A stretch of DNA of 30,362 nucleotides from an uncultured Mailhella sp. (GCA_910578585.1 CAJTRG010000018.1:1-30362); one strand, 5' to 3'; shown: positions 7,914 to 15,595, counted from the stretch's first letter. Made by a program: numbers and translations. The notes: a model not told the origin generated them from the letters alone.

Positions 7914-10265
7914 TTAGTTAAAATACCTCAGGCGCAAGGCATTGCTGACCACAGAAACAGAGGAAAGCGCCATGGCTGCCCCTGCAAACATAGGTGAGAA
8001 GCTAAGCCCATAAGCTGTATAGAAGAGCCCGCATGCCACCGGAATGAGAATGATATTATAGCAAAATGCCCAGAAAAGACTGAGTTTGATATTATTCATG
8101 GTGGCTTTGCTCAGGCGAAGCGCCGTATCAAGCCCGGCAATACCCCGTAAGAGCACAATATCACCGGCCTCAAGAGCAATATCCATGCCTCCGCCCATCA
8201 CAATACCCACATGGGCAGACGCAAGAGCCGGCGCATCGTTAATGCCGTCGCCCACCATGGCAACGCATTTTCCCTGCTCTTTCAGTTTGGCAATGCAGGC
8301 TTCCTTATCTGTGGGCAAGACTTCATAAAAGCAATTTTCTTCGGCAATGCCCAGCTTTTCGGCAACACTGAGTACGGTTTTCTTATTGTCACCGCTCAAA
8401 AGTATGGGCGTAATTTGCTGTTTTTTGAGCTTTTCAATCACGCTGAAACTTTCTTCGCGTATACTGTCTTCAATGGAAAAGAGTGCCAGTAACCTGCCAC
8501 TTTTCTGGGCGCTTTGCACTTCTCCCAAAAAGAGCGGACTTTTTGCATTTTTTGCAATTTCTTCAATCCTGTTTTGTTCTTCTTTACTCAAAACAAGACC
8601 ATTCTCGAGCATAAAGGCTTCATTACCCAAAAGATAGCGCTTGCCCTTATAATCTGCGAGGATGCCGCGTCCTGTTTTCTCTTCCACATTTTCTAAAATG
8701 GGTAAAGCAAGTTCACTCATGGGGAAACTTTCTAAAAAGGCCTTTGCCAGGGGATGAGCAGAATTTTTTTCCATGGCATAGGCAAGAGCAAGAAGCGATG
8801 CTTCTTCCGCGCCCTGTGCCGCATATTCCAAATTCACCCTGGCTTTTCCTTCGGTCAGCGTGCCTGTTTTATCAAAAACAAGAGTATTCACTTTACCCGC
8901 AAGTTCAAGGGCTGTACCATTTTTAATGAGTAAACCTAATTTTGCGCCGCGGCCCGTTGCCACCATAATGGACATGGGCGTTGCAAGTCCAAGAGCACAA
9001 GGACAAGCCACCACCAGCACAGAAACCGTAAAGAGCACCGCAAGTTCAAAATTTCCAGCCATAAAAAGCCAATAAAGGAGCGTTGCCAAGGCAATGCCCA
9101 AAATAGCCGGCACAAAATAAAGACTGATAATATCCGCATATTTGGCAATAGGCGCTTTAGAGCTTTGCGCCTCCTGCACCAGACGAATAATTTTTGCAAG
9201 CACACTGTCTTCACCGGTTTTCTCAGCGCGCATGGTCAGGGCTGTGCCAATATTAATGGAACCTGAAATCAGCGCATCCCCCTCTTTCACGGCAAAGGGC
9301 ATATATTCGCCGGTAATGGCGGAGGTATCAAGACTGCTTTCCCCTTTGAGCAACACACCGTCCACAGGAATTTGCTCACCTTTTAGAATAAATAGTAAAT
9401 CCTGCGGGAACACATATTCTGTACCAATGCGTTCCTGTTCGCCGTTTTCTTTCAGTCGCAAGACCGTTTTCGGAGATAAATCCATGAGAGATTTTATGGC
9501 CAGGCCGGTTCTGCTTTTTGCCTTTAATTCCAAATATTTTCCTAAAGAAATCAAGGCAATAACAACAGCAGAAGATTCAAAATACAAATAATGCACCGTA
9601 TTTTTCAGCACTTCCGGACTGTGGGCAACATAATCCGCATAAAAGAACTGCCCGGCATAATACAGGCTCACCGCAAAGGCAACGCCCGTGCCAAGCGCCA
9701 CCAGGGTATCCATATTGGGATTTTTATGCCATAAACTGGGAATGCCTTTCAAATAAAAATCCCTGCCAGACCACAAAACAACAGCAGTACACACAAGCTG
9801 CAATACAATAAAGAGTTCAGCGGACAAGGAGAAAATCGCATTGCCAAAGCTGTGAAAATCCGCCAAAGCATGGGTAATGCCCACCCAGCCGGCATGATAG
9901 CCCATGGCAAGAATAAACACGGGCAGTGTGAATAAAATTTCCATGACCACACGGTGTTTCTTGATCGCAAGCTCTTTGTTCATACTGTCCTGCTGTTCCT
10001 GCCACAAACTTGTGGCGCTCACAGAATTATCAATATAAAATGCCTTGAAGCCGAGATTTTCAATTTTACCAATGATTGTTTCGCAAAGTTTTGCCTTCTC
10101 TTCGCCCGCAACGCTCTCATGCAAACGCACAATCGCCATGTTCGAAGCAAGGCTGACACTGAGTTTCTCCACTTCCGCCATTTTGGAAATAACTTTTTCA
10201 ATTCGGGAAGAACAAGCAGAACAATGCATGCCCTCAAGTCTGAATTTTAATATCAAATCAAGCAC
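7914..10265 (-). CDS. copA: Copper-exporting P1B-type ATPase CopA
   Basis: Inner-membrane heavy-metal ATPase of 783 residues. It begins with one HMA domain carrying GMHCSAC (Cys15, Cys18). Then come two membrane helices before the core, an actuator domain with TGEYMP, the transmembrane metal site CPC in VACPCALGLATP, the phosphorylation motif DKTGTLTEG, the HP motif SAHPLA and the hinge GDGINDAPALA. The CPC plus HMA CxxC combination indicates Cu(I) export. The start is a GTG at 10265 with AAGGAG eight bases upstream. The gene is divergent from copZ, which encodes a matching chaperone, and leads into comEC. Silver is a possible second substrate. Confidence 0.95.
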   Translation of the reverse strand: MLDLILKFRLEGMHCSACSSRIEKVISKMAEVEKLSVSLASNMAIVRLHESVAGEEKAKLCETIIGKIENLGFKAFYIDNSVSATSLWQEQQDSMNKELAIKKHRVVMEILFTLPVFILAMGYHAGWVGITHALADFHSFGNAIFSLSAELFIVLQLVCTAVVLWSGRDFYLKGIPSLWHKNPNMDTLVALGTGVAFAVSLYYAGQFFYADYVAHSPEVLKNTVHYLYFESSAVVIALISLGKYLELKAKSRTGLAIKSLMDLSPKTVLRLKENGEQERIGTEYVFPQDLLFILKGEQIPVDGVLLKGESSLDTSAITGEYMPFAVKEGDALISGSINIGTALTMRAEKTGEDSVLAKIIRLVQEAQSSKAPIAKYADIISLYFVPAILGIALATLLYWLFMAGNFELAVLFTVSVLVVACPCALGLATPMSIMVATGRGAKLGLLIKNGTALELAGKVNTLVFDKTGTLTEGKARVNLEYAAQGAEEASLLALAYAMEKNSAHPLAKAFLESFPMSELALPILENVEEKTGRGILADYKGKRYLLGNEAFMLENGLVLSKEEQNRIEEIAKNAKSPLFLGEVQSAQKSGRLLALFSIEDSIREESFSVIEKLKKQQITPILLSGDNKKTVLSVAEKLGIAEENCFYEVLPTDKEACIAKLKEQGKCVAMVGDGINDAPALASAHVGIVMGGGMDIALEAGDIVLLRGIAGLDTALRLSKATMNNIKLSLFWAFCYNIILIPVACGLFYTAYGLSFSPMFAGAAMALSSVSVVSNALRLRYFN

Positions 10266-10507
10266 TTGTATAACTCCTTGGAAGTATCCTATATCAACTC
10301 TATTTACAGAAACTTTACAAAGTTTTCACAAAGCGCGCAAGAGGGGGTATTGCCAAGCCTTTTTACACGTCACAACATACATAATCACTCATCGCAAAAA
10401 ATCAATTGGCATGCTGCTCATTTTATACAGAAAATTATTTTGCCCCTTGCGCATTCAAAAATATGATTTATATTATGAAAAACGAAAAAATTTATAAGGA
10501 GCAATCC
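10266..10507. promoter_or_regulatory. Divergent copA/copZ promoter region
   Basis: This 242-bp spacer must hold promoters for both copper genes. Plus-strand TTGCGC (10447-10452) and TATATT (10469-10474), 16 bp apart, form a good copZ promoter about 30 bp before its start. GGGGGTAT at 10343-10350 resembles one half of the G/C-rich CsoR operator, but I do not see a complete inverted repeat. No copper regulator gene is visible nearby. The copA promoter is unclear. Confidence 0.5.
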
Positions 10508-10699
10508 ATGTTGACCATAACCGTAAATGGCATGCATTGCCAAAATTGCAGTAATTCCGTGAAAGAAGCCATGGTAAAAGCCGGTGCCGCCAATGTTGTT
10601 GTAGACCTTGACAAAAAATGCGTTACCTGGGACGGCAATGTGACAAAAGAACAAGCCAAAGATATCATTGACGGACAAGGTTTTGATGCTGTTTTATAA
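10508..10699 (+). CDS. copZ: Copper chaperone CopZ (HMA domain protein)
   Basis: A 63-residue single-domain heavy-metal-associated protein. It starts MLTITVNGMHCQNCSNSVKE, with the Cu(I)-binding pair at Cys11 and Cys14 in the usual GMxCxxC context, and ends DIIDGQGFDAVL as expected for the fold. AAGGAG lies seven bases before the ATG at 10508. An open frame starting further upstream at 10406 has no ribosome site and would extend far beyond the family length. CopZ carries cytosolic Cu(I) to CopA, encoded on the opposite strand. A terminator follows, so it is monocistronic. Confidence 0.93.
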   Translation: MLTITVNGMHCQNCSNSVKEAMVKAGAANVVVDLDKKCVTWDGNVTKEQAKDIIDGQGFDAVL

Positions 10700-10741
10700 T
10701 TTCCTTCCCTATAAAATTTTACGATAAAAATTGCCATTGCC

Positions 10742-10775
10742 AAAAGCCCTTGCGTTCTATCGCAGGGGCTTTTTC
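10742..10775 (+). terminator. Rho-independent terminator after copZ
   Basis: AAAAGCCCTTGCG, a six-base loop TTCTAT, and CGCAGGGGCTTTTTC form a stem with one G-T pair followed by a T-run. It separates copZ from the downstream pseudogene, which therefore needs its own promoter. Confidence 0.85.
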
Positions 10776-10792
10776 TTATTTTCGTGCAAGAG

Positions 10793-10811
10793 TTAGCGCG
10801 CGCTATAGAAA
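10793..10811 (+). promoter_or_regulatory. Shared promoter/operator element, copy A
   Basis: TTAGCGCGCGCTATAGAAA lies 51 bp before the pseudogene start. It contains the perfect palindrome TAGCGCGCGCTA, and its 3' part TATAGA could be a -10 box. Seventeen of 19 positions match the element upstream of the MtbA-like gene (minus strand 28637-28619), in the same orientation relative to the gene. A regulator-binding site is inferred; the similarity is directly visible. Confidence 0.55.
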
Positions 10812-10862
10812 ATCCATGCAAAAGCCAATAATTAACTATTAAAAAACTAAAGGAGATACAGT

Positions 10863-11188
10863 ATGGATACAACCATTTATACACAAATTCCTTAAACACT
10901 TAACGTAAAAAAAATTTTAGAAAAACTGCATATTCCTTTAGATATGGAAAACGAATTTACAGAACTTGCCAATAAAGCTCTGGAAATCGGCAAACCTAAA
11001 GTGGCTGTGTACTTATGCACGCTGGAACTGAACAAATTGATGTCACTATTCAGCCCAATCTTTTGCTCAGCCCTCAATACAGTCAGTCCGGGATCATATT
11101 TGAGGCAGATAAAGATCAACACAACTGCTGTTTTTGCCCGGCTAAAAAATGCCCAAACCGTAAAGCACCGTATCAGGGCAGCAAATAA
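10863..11188 (+). pseudogene. Decayed vitamin B12-dependent methionine synthase activation-type protein
   Basis: A good ribosome site (AAGGAGA, 10850-10856) precedes ATG 10863, but codon 11 is TAA. The same frame then gives TLNVKKILEKLHIP and ELANKALEIGKPKVAVYLCTLE, the start of the small activation-domain proteins found with corrinoid methyltransferases. The matching C-terminus is in another frame: IDVTIQPNLLLSPQYSQSGI, then CCFCPAKKCPNRKAPYQGSK, stopping at 11188. From memory, family members read approximately IGVRLTDSFLMIP, then CPRENCPGRRAPYD at this end. The two parts together make only about 110 residues where about 220 are usual, so the middle is missing and a frameshift lies near 11020-11040. 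The stop is TAA, so pyrrolysine cannot rescue it. The upstream element shared with the TMA operon suggests it once belonged to that regulon. Confidence 0.8.
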
Positions 11189-11202
11189 AAACTTTTTTGC
11201 GC

Positions 11203-12036
11203 TTAATGCGCGTGATTTGTTGTTCTGGTCACAGCAGAAGCCAGCATAATTGCAGTGCCAAGCTGCAAAGGATCATGCCACAATTTTGCGGCATACTCTT
11301 TTCTTCCCACCCATGGACAGGGAACACAAGGAGCTGTAATACAAGGATTTTTTGTTAAATATTTTTCTACATACAAGGTATCGGCAGGCGTTGCATCCAG
11401 CATACAGGAATAGGGTGCACAGCTCGCTATTGTTTCCAAATCAACGCCCATGCAATTGGTCAATGTTTTTGCATAATTCACAGATTTTTCACGCTCTTTA
11501 TCGCATAAGACAACCTGATAGCCCGCCAGAGACAGAGCATAGGCAGCAGAACGCCCCACTGGCCCGGCTCCCAGCACAAGAACTTTCTTTTCATACTGAC
11601 AGCGGGAAATCATTAAATCCAGAGCCGCGGCGTAGCCCAAGCCCGTTGCCCAGCCGTTTTCTGCATGAAATGCAAAAGGAAGATTTTCAGCCCAATAGCT
11701 ATCATCATCAGACCATAAAATGATTTCATAATTATCTCTTTTGGCCTGTGCAAAACCTTCTTGATCCTGGGCTAAAATTTGTGTTTTGCATCCTAAAAAG
11801 CTTGCAGTTTCAAAGAGTAATTGACTAAAACCAGAGATAAGCCCTTCCCCGCTGCTGATGGGAATAATCCCAACCGTGCTTGCCTGCAATGCCAAAGCCA
11901 CAGTTTTTTCTTCAAGCCCCAGAGCATGCGCGGCAACGCCGTGTATGCCAACACCCAGAATTTCGCGCATTTTTTCATTATATGCCTGCATATTTCCCAT
12001 GGCGGGCATTAAATCTTCTGTTTTTAATCGTGTCAT
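11203..12036 (-). CDS. pylD: Pyrrolysine synthase PylD
   Basis: PylD performs the last step of pyrrolysine synthesis: it oxidises the terminal amine of L-lysine-N6-3R-methyl-D-ornithine, and the product cyclises to the pyrroline ring. The protein has 277 residues, close to other PylD proteins. Its N-terminus (MTRLKTEDLMPAMGNMQAYN) matches the helical N-terminal domain. The Rossmann nucleotide-binding loop is VLVLGAGPVGRSAAYAL near residues 153-169. AAGGGA precedes the ATG. It follows pylC by 12 bases and is the last gene of the cassette, convergent with the pseudogene 14 bases away. Assignment rests on sequence pattern plus position behind pylB and pylC. Confidence 0.92.
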   Translation of the reverse strand: MTRLKTEDLMPAMGNMQAYNEKMREILGVGIHGVAAHALGLEEKTVALALQASTVGIIPISSGEGLISGFSQLLFETASFLGCKTQILAQDQEGFAQAKRDNYEIILWSDDDSYWAENLPFAFHAENGWATGLGYAAALDLMISRCQYEKKVLVLGAGPVGRSAAYALSLAGYQVVLCDKEREKSVNYAKTLTNCMGVDLETIASCAPYSCMLDATPADTLYVEKYLTKNPCITAPCVPCPWVGRKEYAAKLWHDPLQLGTAIMLASAVTRTTNHAH

Positions 12037-12048
12037 ATTTCTATCCCT

Positions 12049-13179
12049 TTATTGGGTTAAATACTGAAGAGCCTGAGCTTTTCTTTTTTCTAATTCTTTA
12101 TCATTTTCCGCCGCCAGGAATAAAACAGCAGACCATTTTTTCTCTTCTAAAGAACCGCCAATGAGCACTTCTTCTGCTCCGGGCACGGACTGCATCAGCC
12201 GAAGAGAGCCTGCCGTGGTAAGAGAATGCTCTCCTGCATAAAAGATCTTTTCCCCTTCTCGTGCCACGTGAAAATAACTTGCAGACTGCACATTTTTCGT
12301 CTGGGCTTGAGGCGTATAATTAATAAAACATGCCACGAAATGTTCCAATAAATTTACGCCCGTAGAATAATACACCGTCAAAGGGGTTTGGCTGGGAAAG
12401 CGCGCATCAATTTCAAAAACATGGATCCCCTGTTCATCCGCAGCCACTTCAATATCCATAATCCCGTGTAATTGCAGGCGTTCTGCCAATTTCAGCAGTT
12501 CTTTCTGCACAAGATTTTCTATTTCTTTTTCTTTCACAGGAGCCACAACGCCGCGGCAGTCAAAAACATCATCCATGAGCAGTTCTGTCAGCTGAAATGT
12601 TTGATATTTTTCGGGAGTTCCGCAAACTTCCATGGAAAATTGCCGCCCGGCGCAATAGGATTCAATAATCCAGCCAGAACTCTTCAGACCCTCGGGCAAA
12701 TATGCCAAAAGCTCCTGCTCATTGTGCAAAAGCCGCACGCCCTGACTTCCGCTGCCTTTTGAAGGCTTTGCAATCAGAGGATATGGTATAGTATCCGTAT
12801 TTTTTGCCGGCTTTGGAATAGGCGTGTTATTTTCTTCAAAAAAGCGCTGACTTTTTATTTTACTGCTGGAAATGGCATAGGCTTTTTCATCAAAAGCAAA
12901 GGCAAGTGCATGCTGCTTGCAAAAATGCACAAGAAATTGCAGCGCGTGATCGTTTTCCAAAGCAGGAATAAGTATTGCAATATCCAGAAAAATTTCCTGA
13001 AGGCGCTTTGCGGAAAACTGCGCGAGCTCTTCAACAGGCATGCACAGAAAATCATCCGCCAGCTCTTTGGCAATAGGATTTTCTGATTGATCAATCAAAA
13101 GTGTTTTCCAGCCTGCTTTCTTGGCAAGAAGACAAATTTCAACGCCTTGTAAACCTCCACCAATCACAGCCACTTTCAT
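12049..13179 (-). CDS. pylC: 3-methylornithine-lysine ligase PylC (ATP-grasp)
   Basis: PylC joins 3-methyl-D-ornithine to the epsilon-amine of L-lysine using ATP. The protein has 376 residues. The N-terminal pre-ATP-grasp fold starts MKVAVIGGGLQGVEICLLAK. The ATP-grasp core shows PLIAKPSKGSGSQGVRLL (near residue 133) and the metal/phosphate strand HVFEIDARFPSQTP (near residue 255), the latter a PylC-like sequence. It lies 17 bases behind pylB and 12 bases before pylD. All parts are intact and the length is normal for the family (about 360-380). Confidence 0.93.
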   Translation of the reverse strand: MKVAVIGGGLQGVEICLLAKKAGWKTLLIDQSENPIAKELADDFLCMPVEELAQFSAKRLQEIFLDIAILIPALENDHALQFLVHFCKQHALAFAFDEKAYAISSSKIKSQRFFEENNTPIPKPAKNTDTIPYPLIAKPSKGSGSQGVRLLHNEQELLAYLPEGLKSSGWIIESYCAGRQFSMEVCGTPEKYQTFQLTELLMDDVFDCRGVVAPVKEKEIENLVQKELLKLAERLQLHGIMDIEVAADEQGIHVFEIDARFPSQTPLTVYYSTGVNLLEHFVACFINYTPQAQTKNVQSASYFHVAREGEKIFYAGEHSLTTAGSLRLMQSVPGAEEVLIGGSLEEKKWSAVLFLAAENDKELEKRKAQALQYLTQ

Positions 13180-13196
13180 AGAATCAACCTATTGCA

Positions 13197-14210
13197 TTAT
13201 AAAGTATTTTGCTCTTTTATCCAGGCGGCATAGTCGCTTTGCGCTGCTATTTGCAGGCCCAGTTCTTCAACTTTTTTCCGCACTGCAAATACGCTTCGAT
13301 TATTGTTATCAATATCAAGTTCTTTTGAAGCCACCCCGGCAAAGCCCCGTCCTGAAGGCACAATGGAAGTAACCACATTGGCCCCGGCGTTAAGCCGCAT
13401 GGCAAGGCCTTCCAAGCCGTCCACATCCAATGAGGCAGGAATCAGTCTTTGAGGCATGAGTAAACGCATTAATGCAATGGCTTTTAATTCATGCTCGCGT
13501 CTTTCTTCCAGCGTATCACCCGCAGTAGAAGGAAACGTGCATTCATGGGGAACATAGCTCATTGCCCGCACTTGCGCCAAGGGCTCGCGATACATTTCTT
13601 CAATAGAATACAATAAGATATCATTATCTTCGCCCACGCCGGTCAATAAACCGTCTTCCACCAAAAGCCCTGCATCTTTTGCATCAAGCCGAGCCTGTTT
13701 ACGAACAGTAAAATCTTGATTGAGCCGTAATTTTGCAAAAAGGCTGTGGTCGTGGGTTTCCTGATAGCAGGCATACCAATTGGCACCGGCTTTCTGTAAT
13801 TTTTGCAGCTGGCCTTTTGTAATCACTCCGGGAGAAACCATAATGGGCAAGCCGAGTTGCCGATGCAGTTCAGAAACAATCTCTTCCAAGCGGGAGAAAT
13901 TTTCTTCTGAGGTATAATACAGATCTTCCCCCAAGGTTAAATCCAATAAATGCACGCCGTCGTCCGCCAAACGTTTCCCTGCCTCAAGCAGTTCCCGCAA
14001 GGTTTTTCTGTAGCGTTCTTCCTGTTCATTGCTTGAACGGTATTGGCAAAACGCACAATTATTTTTACAAAAAGTACTTAAATACAGGAAACCGTAAACA
14101 AAAATTTTATTTCCCCAAGCGGAATTTCGCGCATCCCGAGCCTTTGCATAAAGCTCATCAGCCGCCAGATGCATATAGGAAGTCAAGGTATTTTTGATTT
14201 GTTCTTCCAT
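13197..14210 (-). CDS. pylB: Methylornithine synthase PylB (radical SAM)
   Basis: PylB is a radical SAM lysine 2,3-mutase-like enzyme that converts L-lysine to 3-methyl-D-ornithine, the first step to pyrrolysine. The protein has 337 residues. The [4Fe-4S] cluster motif CKNNCAFC is at Cys48, Cys52 and Cys55, in the context FLYLSTFCKNNCAFCQYRSS. The region GANVVTSIVPSGRGFAGVAS belongs to the BATS-like C-terminal part. Its ATG overlaps the pylSc stop (TAATG), implying coupled translation. The distantly similar radical SAM gene at 17622-18629 is a different protein. Name assigned from sequence and cassette position. Confidence 0.94.
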   Translation of the reverse strand: MEEQIKNTLTSYMHLAADELYAKARDARNSAWGNKIFVYGFLYLSTFCKNNCAFCQYRSSNEQEERYRKTLRELLEAGKRLADDGVHLLDLTLGEDLYYTSEENFSRLEEIVSELHRQLGLPIMVSPGVITKGQLQKLQKAGANWYACYQETHDHSLFAKLRLNQDFTVRKQARLDAKDAGLLVEDGLLTGVGEDNDILLYSIEEMYREPLAQVRAMSYVPHECTFPSTAGDTLEERREHELKAIALMRLLMPQRLIPASLDVDGLEGLAMRLNAGANVVTSIVPSGRGFAGVASKELDIDNNNRSVFAVRKKVEELGLQIAAQSDYAAWIKEQNTL

Positions 14211-15049
14211 TATAAATGTAACCTTATACCATTGATATAGGATAAACTTCTTCCGGCTTTTGCTAAATTATTTTCATTGGTTGCAGACATGGTTAAGCGT
14301 TCCATGCCAAAGCCGATGCCAACCCAGTTATCAGTAACGCCCCATTCCACGTCCAGCGGATGCGGGCCAATGGCGGAAGAACCTAATTCCATACCATTTT
14401 CATCAACAAAATCATCGGTTTCGCCATAAACAGTGGAATCTTCGCTGGCGAGTTTCCAGCCTTTAATCCCGGCTGTATCTAAAACGGTTTTGCCCCATTT
14501 TAATAATTGGTCACGCAAAGTTAGCTCTTTGGGAACACCCATTTCCACAAGATTGAGCATGGTAAATTCATTGGCATGCTTTTGCCCTTGGGTTTCTCTT
14601 CTAAAGCAGGGACCAATTTCAAAGAAGCGAATGGGACGGGGGCGCAGTCTTCCCAATTCTATCATATATTCATAGAGGTTAGGAGCAAGCATTGGACGCA
14701 GGCATCTTCTTTCATCAATCCAAAAGACCTGTTTTTCCATGATACTGCCTTTGAAAACACCCATTTTTTCAAGACGTTTTTTAGTCATAATAATAGGCGT
14801 ATGCACTTGCAGAAAACCTTCAGCCCGAAGCGCAGCGGCGATTTTTTCTTCCAGACTCAAAATAAAGGGTCGGCGTTCGTTTTCGTATAATTCATCTAAG
14901 CGCTTATGCTGTATGGTTACTAATTCCTGTTCTTTTTTTTGAAAGAACCTATTTCTGCTTTGGTTATCCTGAAATTCCTGTTCTAAAAGTGCAGTTTCAA
15001 CGCCTAATTCATTCAGTCTTCGTACTTGTTCTTCTGTAAATTGTACCAT
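14210..15049 (-). CDS. pylSc: Pyrrolysyl-tRNA synthetase catalytic subunit PylSc
   Basis: Catalytic domain of a split class II aminoacyl-tRNA synthetase, 279 residues, which charges tRNA-Pyl with pyrrolysine. Class II motif 2 is FEIGPCFRRE (143-152) and motif 3 is GIGFGMERL (244-252). The Pyl pocket sequence LAPNLYEYM (121-129) matches the archaeal LAPNLYNYL. Asn166 corresponds to M. mazei Asn346 and Tyr208 to Tyr384. The residue matching Cys348 is Val168. The C-terminus RSLSYINGIRLHL is close to that of Desulfitobacterium PylSc. The N-terminal tRNA-binding domain of archaeal PylS is absent and is supplied by pylSn, which ends one base before this start. Confidence 0.95.
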   Translation of the reverse strand: MVQFTEEQVRRLNELGVETALLEQEFQDNQSRNRFFQKKEQELVTIQHKRLDELYENERRPFILSLEEKIAAALRAEGFLQVHTPIIMTKKRLEKMGVFKGSIMEKQVFWIDERRCLRPMLAPNLYEYMIELGRLRPRPIRFFEIGPCFRRETQGQKHANEFTMLNLVEMGVPKELTLRDQLLKWGKTVLDTAGIKGWKLASEDSTVYGETDDFVDENGMELGSSAIGPHPLDVEWGVTDNWVGIGFGMERLTMSATNENNLAKAGRSLSYINGIRLHL

Positions 15050-15050
15050 A

Positions 15051-15404
15051 TTATTTTGTTTCCCTGTCTAAAACAGCACCTGATTTCTTTTGGAAGGAAG
15101 TGCCCTGATATTTTTCTAATTTCCAATCCGGAACTGCACAGGCTTTGCATGGTTTGACAAAAATTTTATTCCTGAGCCAGCGGCTTGCACGAGAATTTCT
15201 GGAATTGCGAATGGTGAATGTTTTACCGCAATGTGTTGTAATAATGGCACAATTCCCCACATACTCCATGGAACGAATTCCATGCAGATAGCCTTTACGT
15301 GAGGGCCATAATTTCATTTTTCCAATTAAAGTAAAAAGATTTTGATTTTTTCGATAGGTACGTTTTTTTTTAGCAGGTCGAGAAGGTTCAGGAATTTGAA
15401 TCAT
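15051..15404 (-). CDS. pylSn: Pyrrolysyl-tRNA synthetase N-terminal subunit PylSn
   Basis: Small basic protein of 117 residues corresponding to the tRNA-binding N-terminal domain of archaeal PylS. The family pattern is clear: KLWPSRKGYLHGIRSMEY, a Cys in THCGKTFTIRNSRNSRASR, and KPCKACAVPDWKLEKY. His and Cys residues (THCG, CKAC) are placed as in the zinc site of this domain. Lysine and arginine are abundant, as expected for binding the compact tRNA-Pyl. Here the gene directly follows pylT and precedes pylSc; in Desulfitobacterium, as I recall, pylSn is at the other end of the cluster. Weak ribosome site (AAGG about nine bases before ATG). Confidence 0.92.
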   Translation of the reverse strand: MIQIPEPSRPAKKKRTYRKNQNLFTLIGKMKLWPSRKGYLHGIRSMEYVGNCAIITTHCGKTFTIRNSRNSRASRWLRNKIFVKPCKACAVPDWKLEKYQGTSFQKKSGAVLDRETK

Positions 15405-15437
15405 ACCATTACGCCTTTTTAACTAGCTATAAGTTGA

Positions 15438-15509
15438 TGGCGGGGTGTCCGGGAGTTTCACCCGACTACTGGGGTTTAGAGTCCCAGCGATCAATTCGAT
15501 CCACACCCC
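15438..15509 (-). tRNA. pylT: tRNA-Pyl (anticodon CUA)
   Basis: The minus strand folds into a 72-nt tRNA with encoded CCA. The acceptor stem is GGGGTGT/ACACCCC with discriminator G. The features are those of tRNA-Pyl: one base between acceptor and D-stem, D-stem GATC/GATC with only a five-base loop lacking GG, an anticodon stem of five pairs plus an A-C opposition, loop CTCTAAA with anticodon CTA (plus strand 15477-15479), a three-base variable loop, and T-loop TGAAACT lacking TTC. It reads UAG codons. It lies 33 bases before pylSn and is probably processed from the same transcript. Resemblance to Desulfitobacterium tRNA-Pyl is close from memory. Confidence 0.97.
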
Positions 15510-15522
15510 AAAAATTTTGATT

Positions 15523-15551
15523 TTTATACCAAAAAACCAAATTGAAGTCTA
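15523..15551 (-). promoter_or_regulatory. Predicted promoter of the pylT-pyl operon
   Basis: On the minus strand TAGACT (15551-15546) and TATAAA (15528-15523) are separated by exactly 17 bp. Transcription would start a few bases before the mature tRNA 5' end at 15509, leaving almost no leader. This is the best sigma-70-like site between the tRNA and the divergent regulator. Confidence 0.55.
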
Positions 15552-15595
15552 GCAAAAAAAACTCATTACTTACTTAAATAAATGGATTTTTCACC

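Noticed and set aside
10893..10895. The early stop in the activation-protein remnant as a recoded codon
   Set aside because: The codon is TAA, not TAG, so tRNA-Pyl cannot read it, and the gene has a frameshift and a deletion in addition.
10944..11249. An intact 101-residue gene starting at 10944
   Set aside because: It has no ribosome site. Its first half matches the N-terminal part of the activation-domain family, but the remainder is out of frame; the true C-terminus lies in another frame and ends at 11188.
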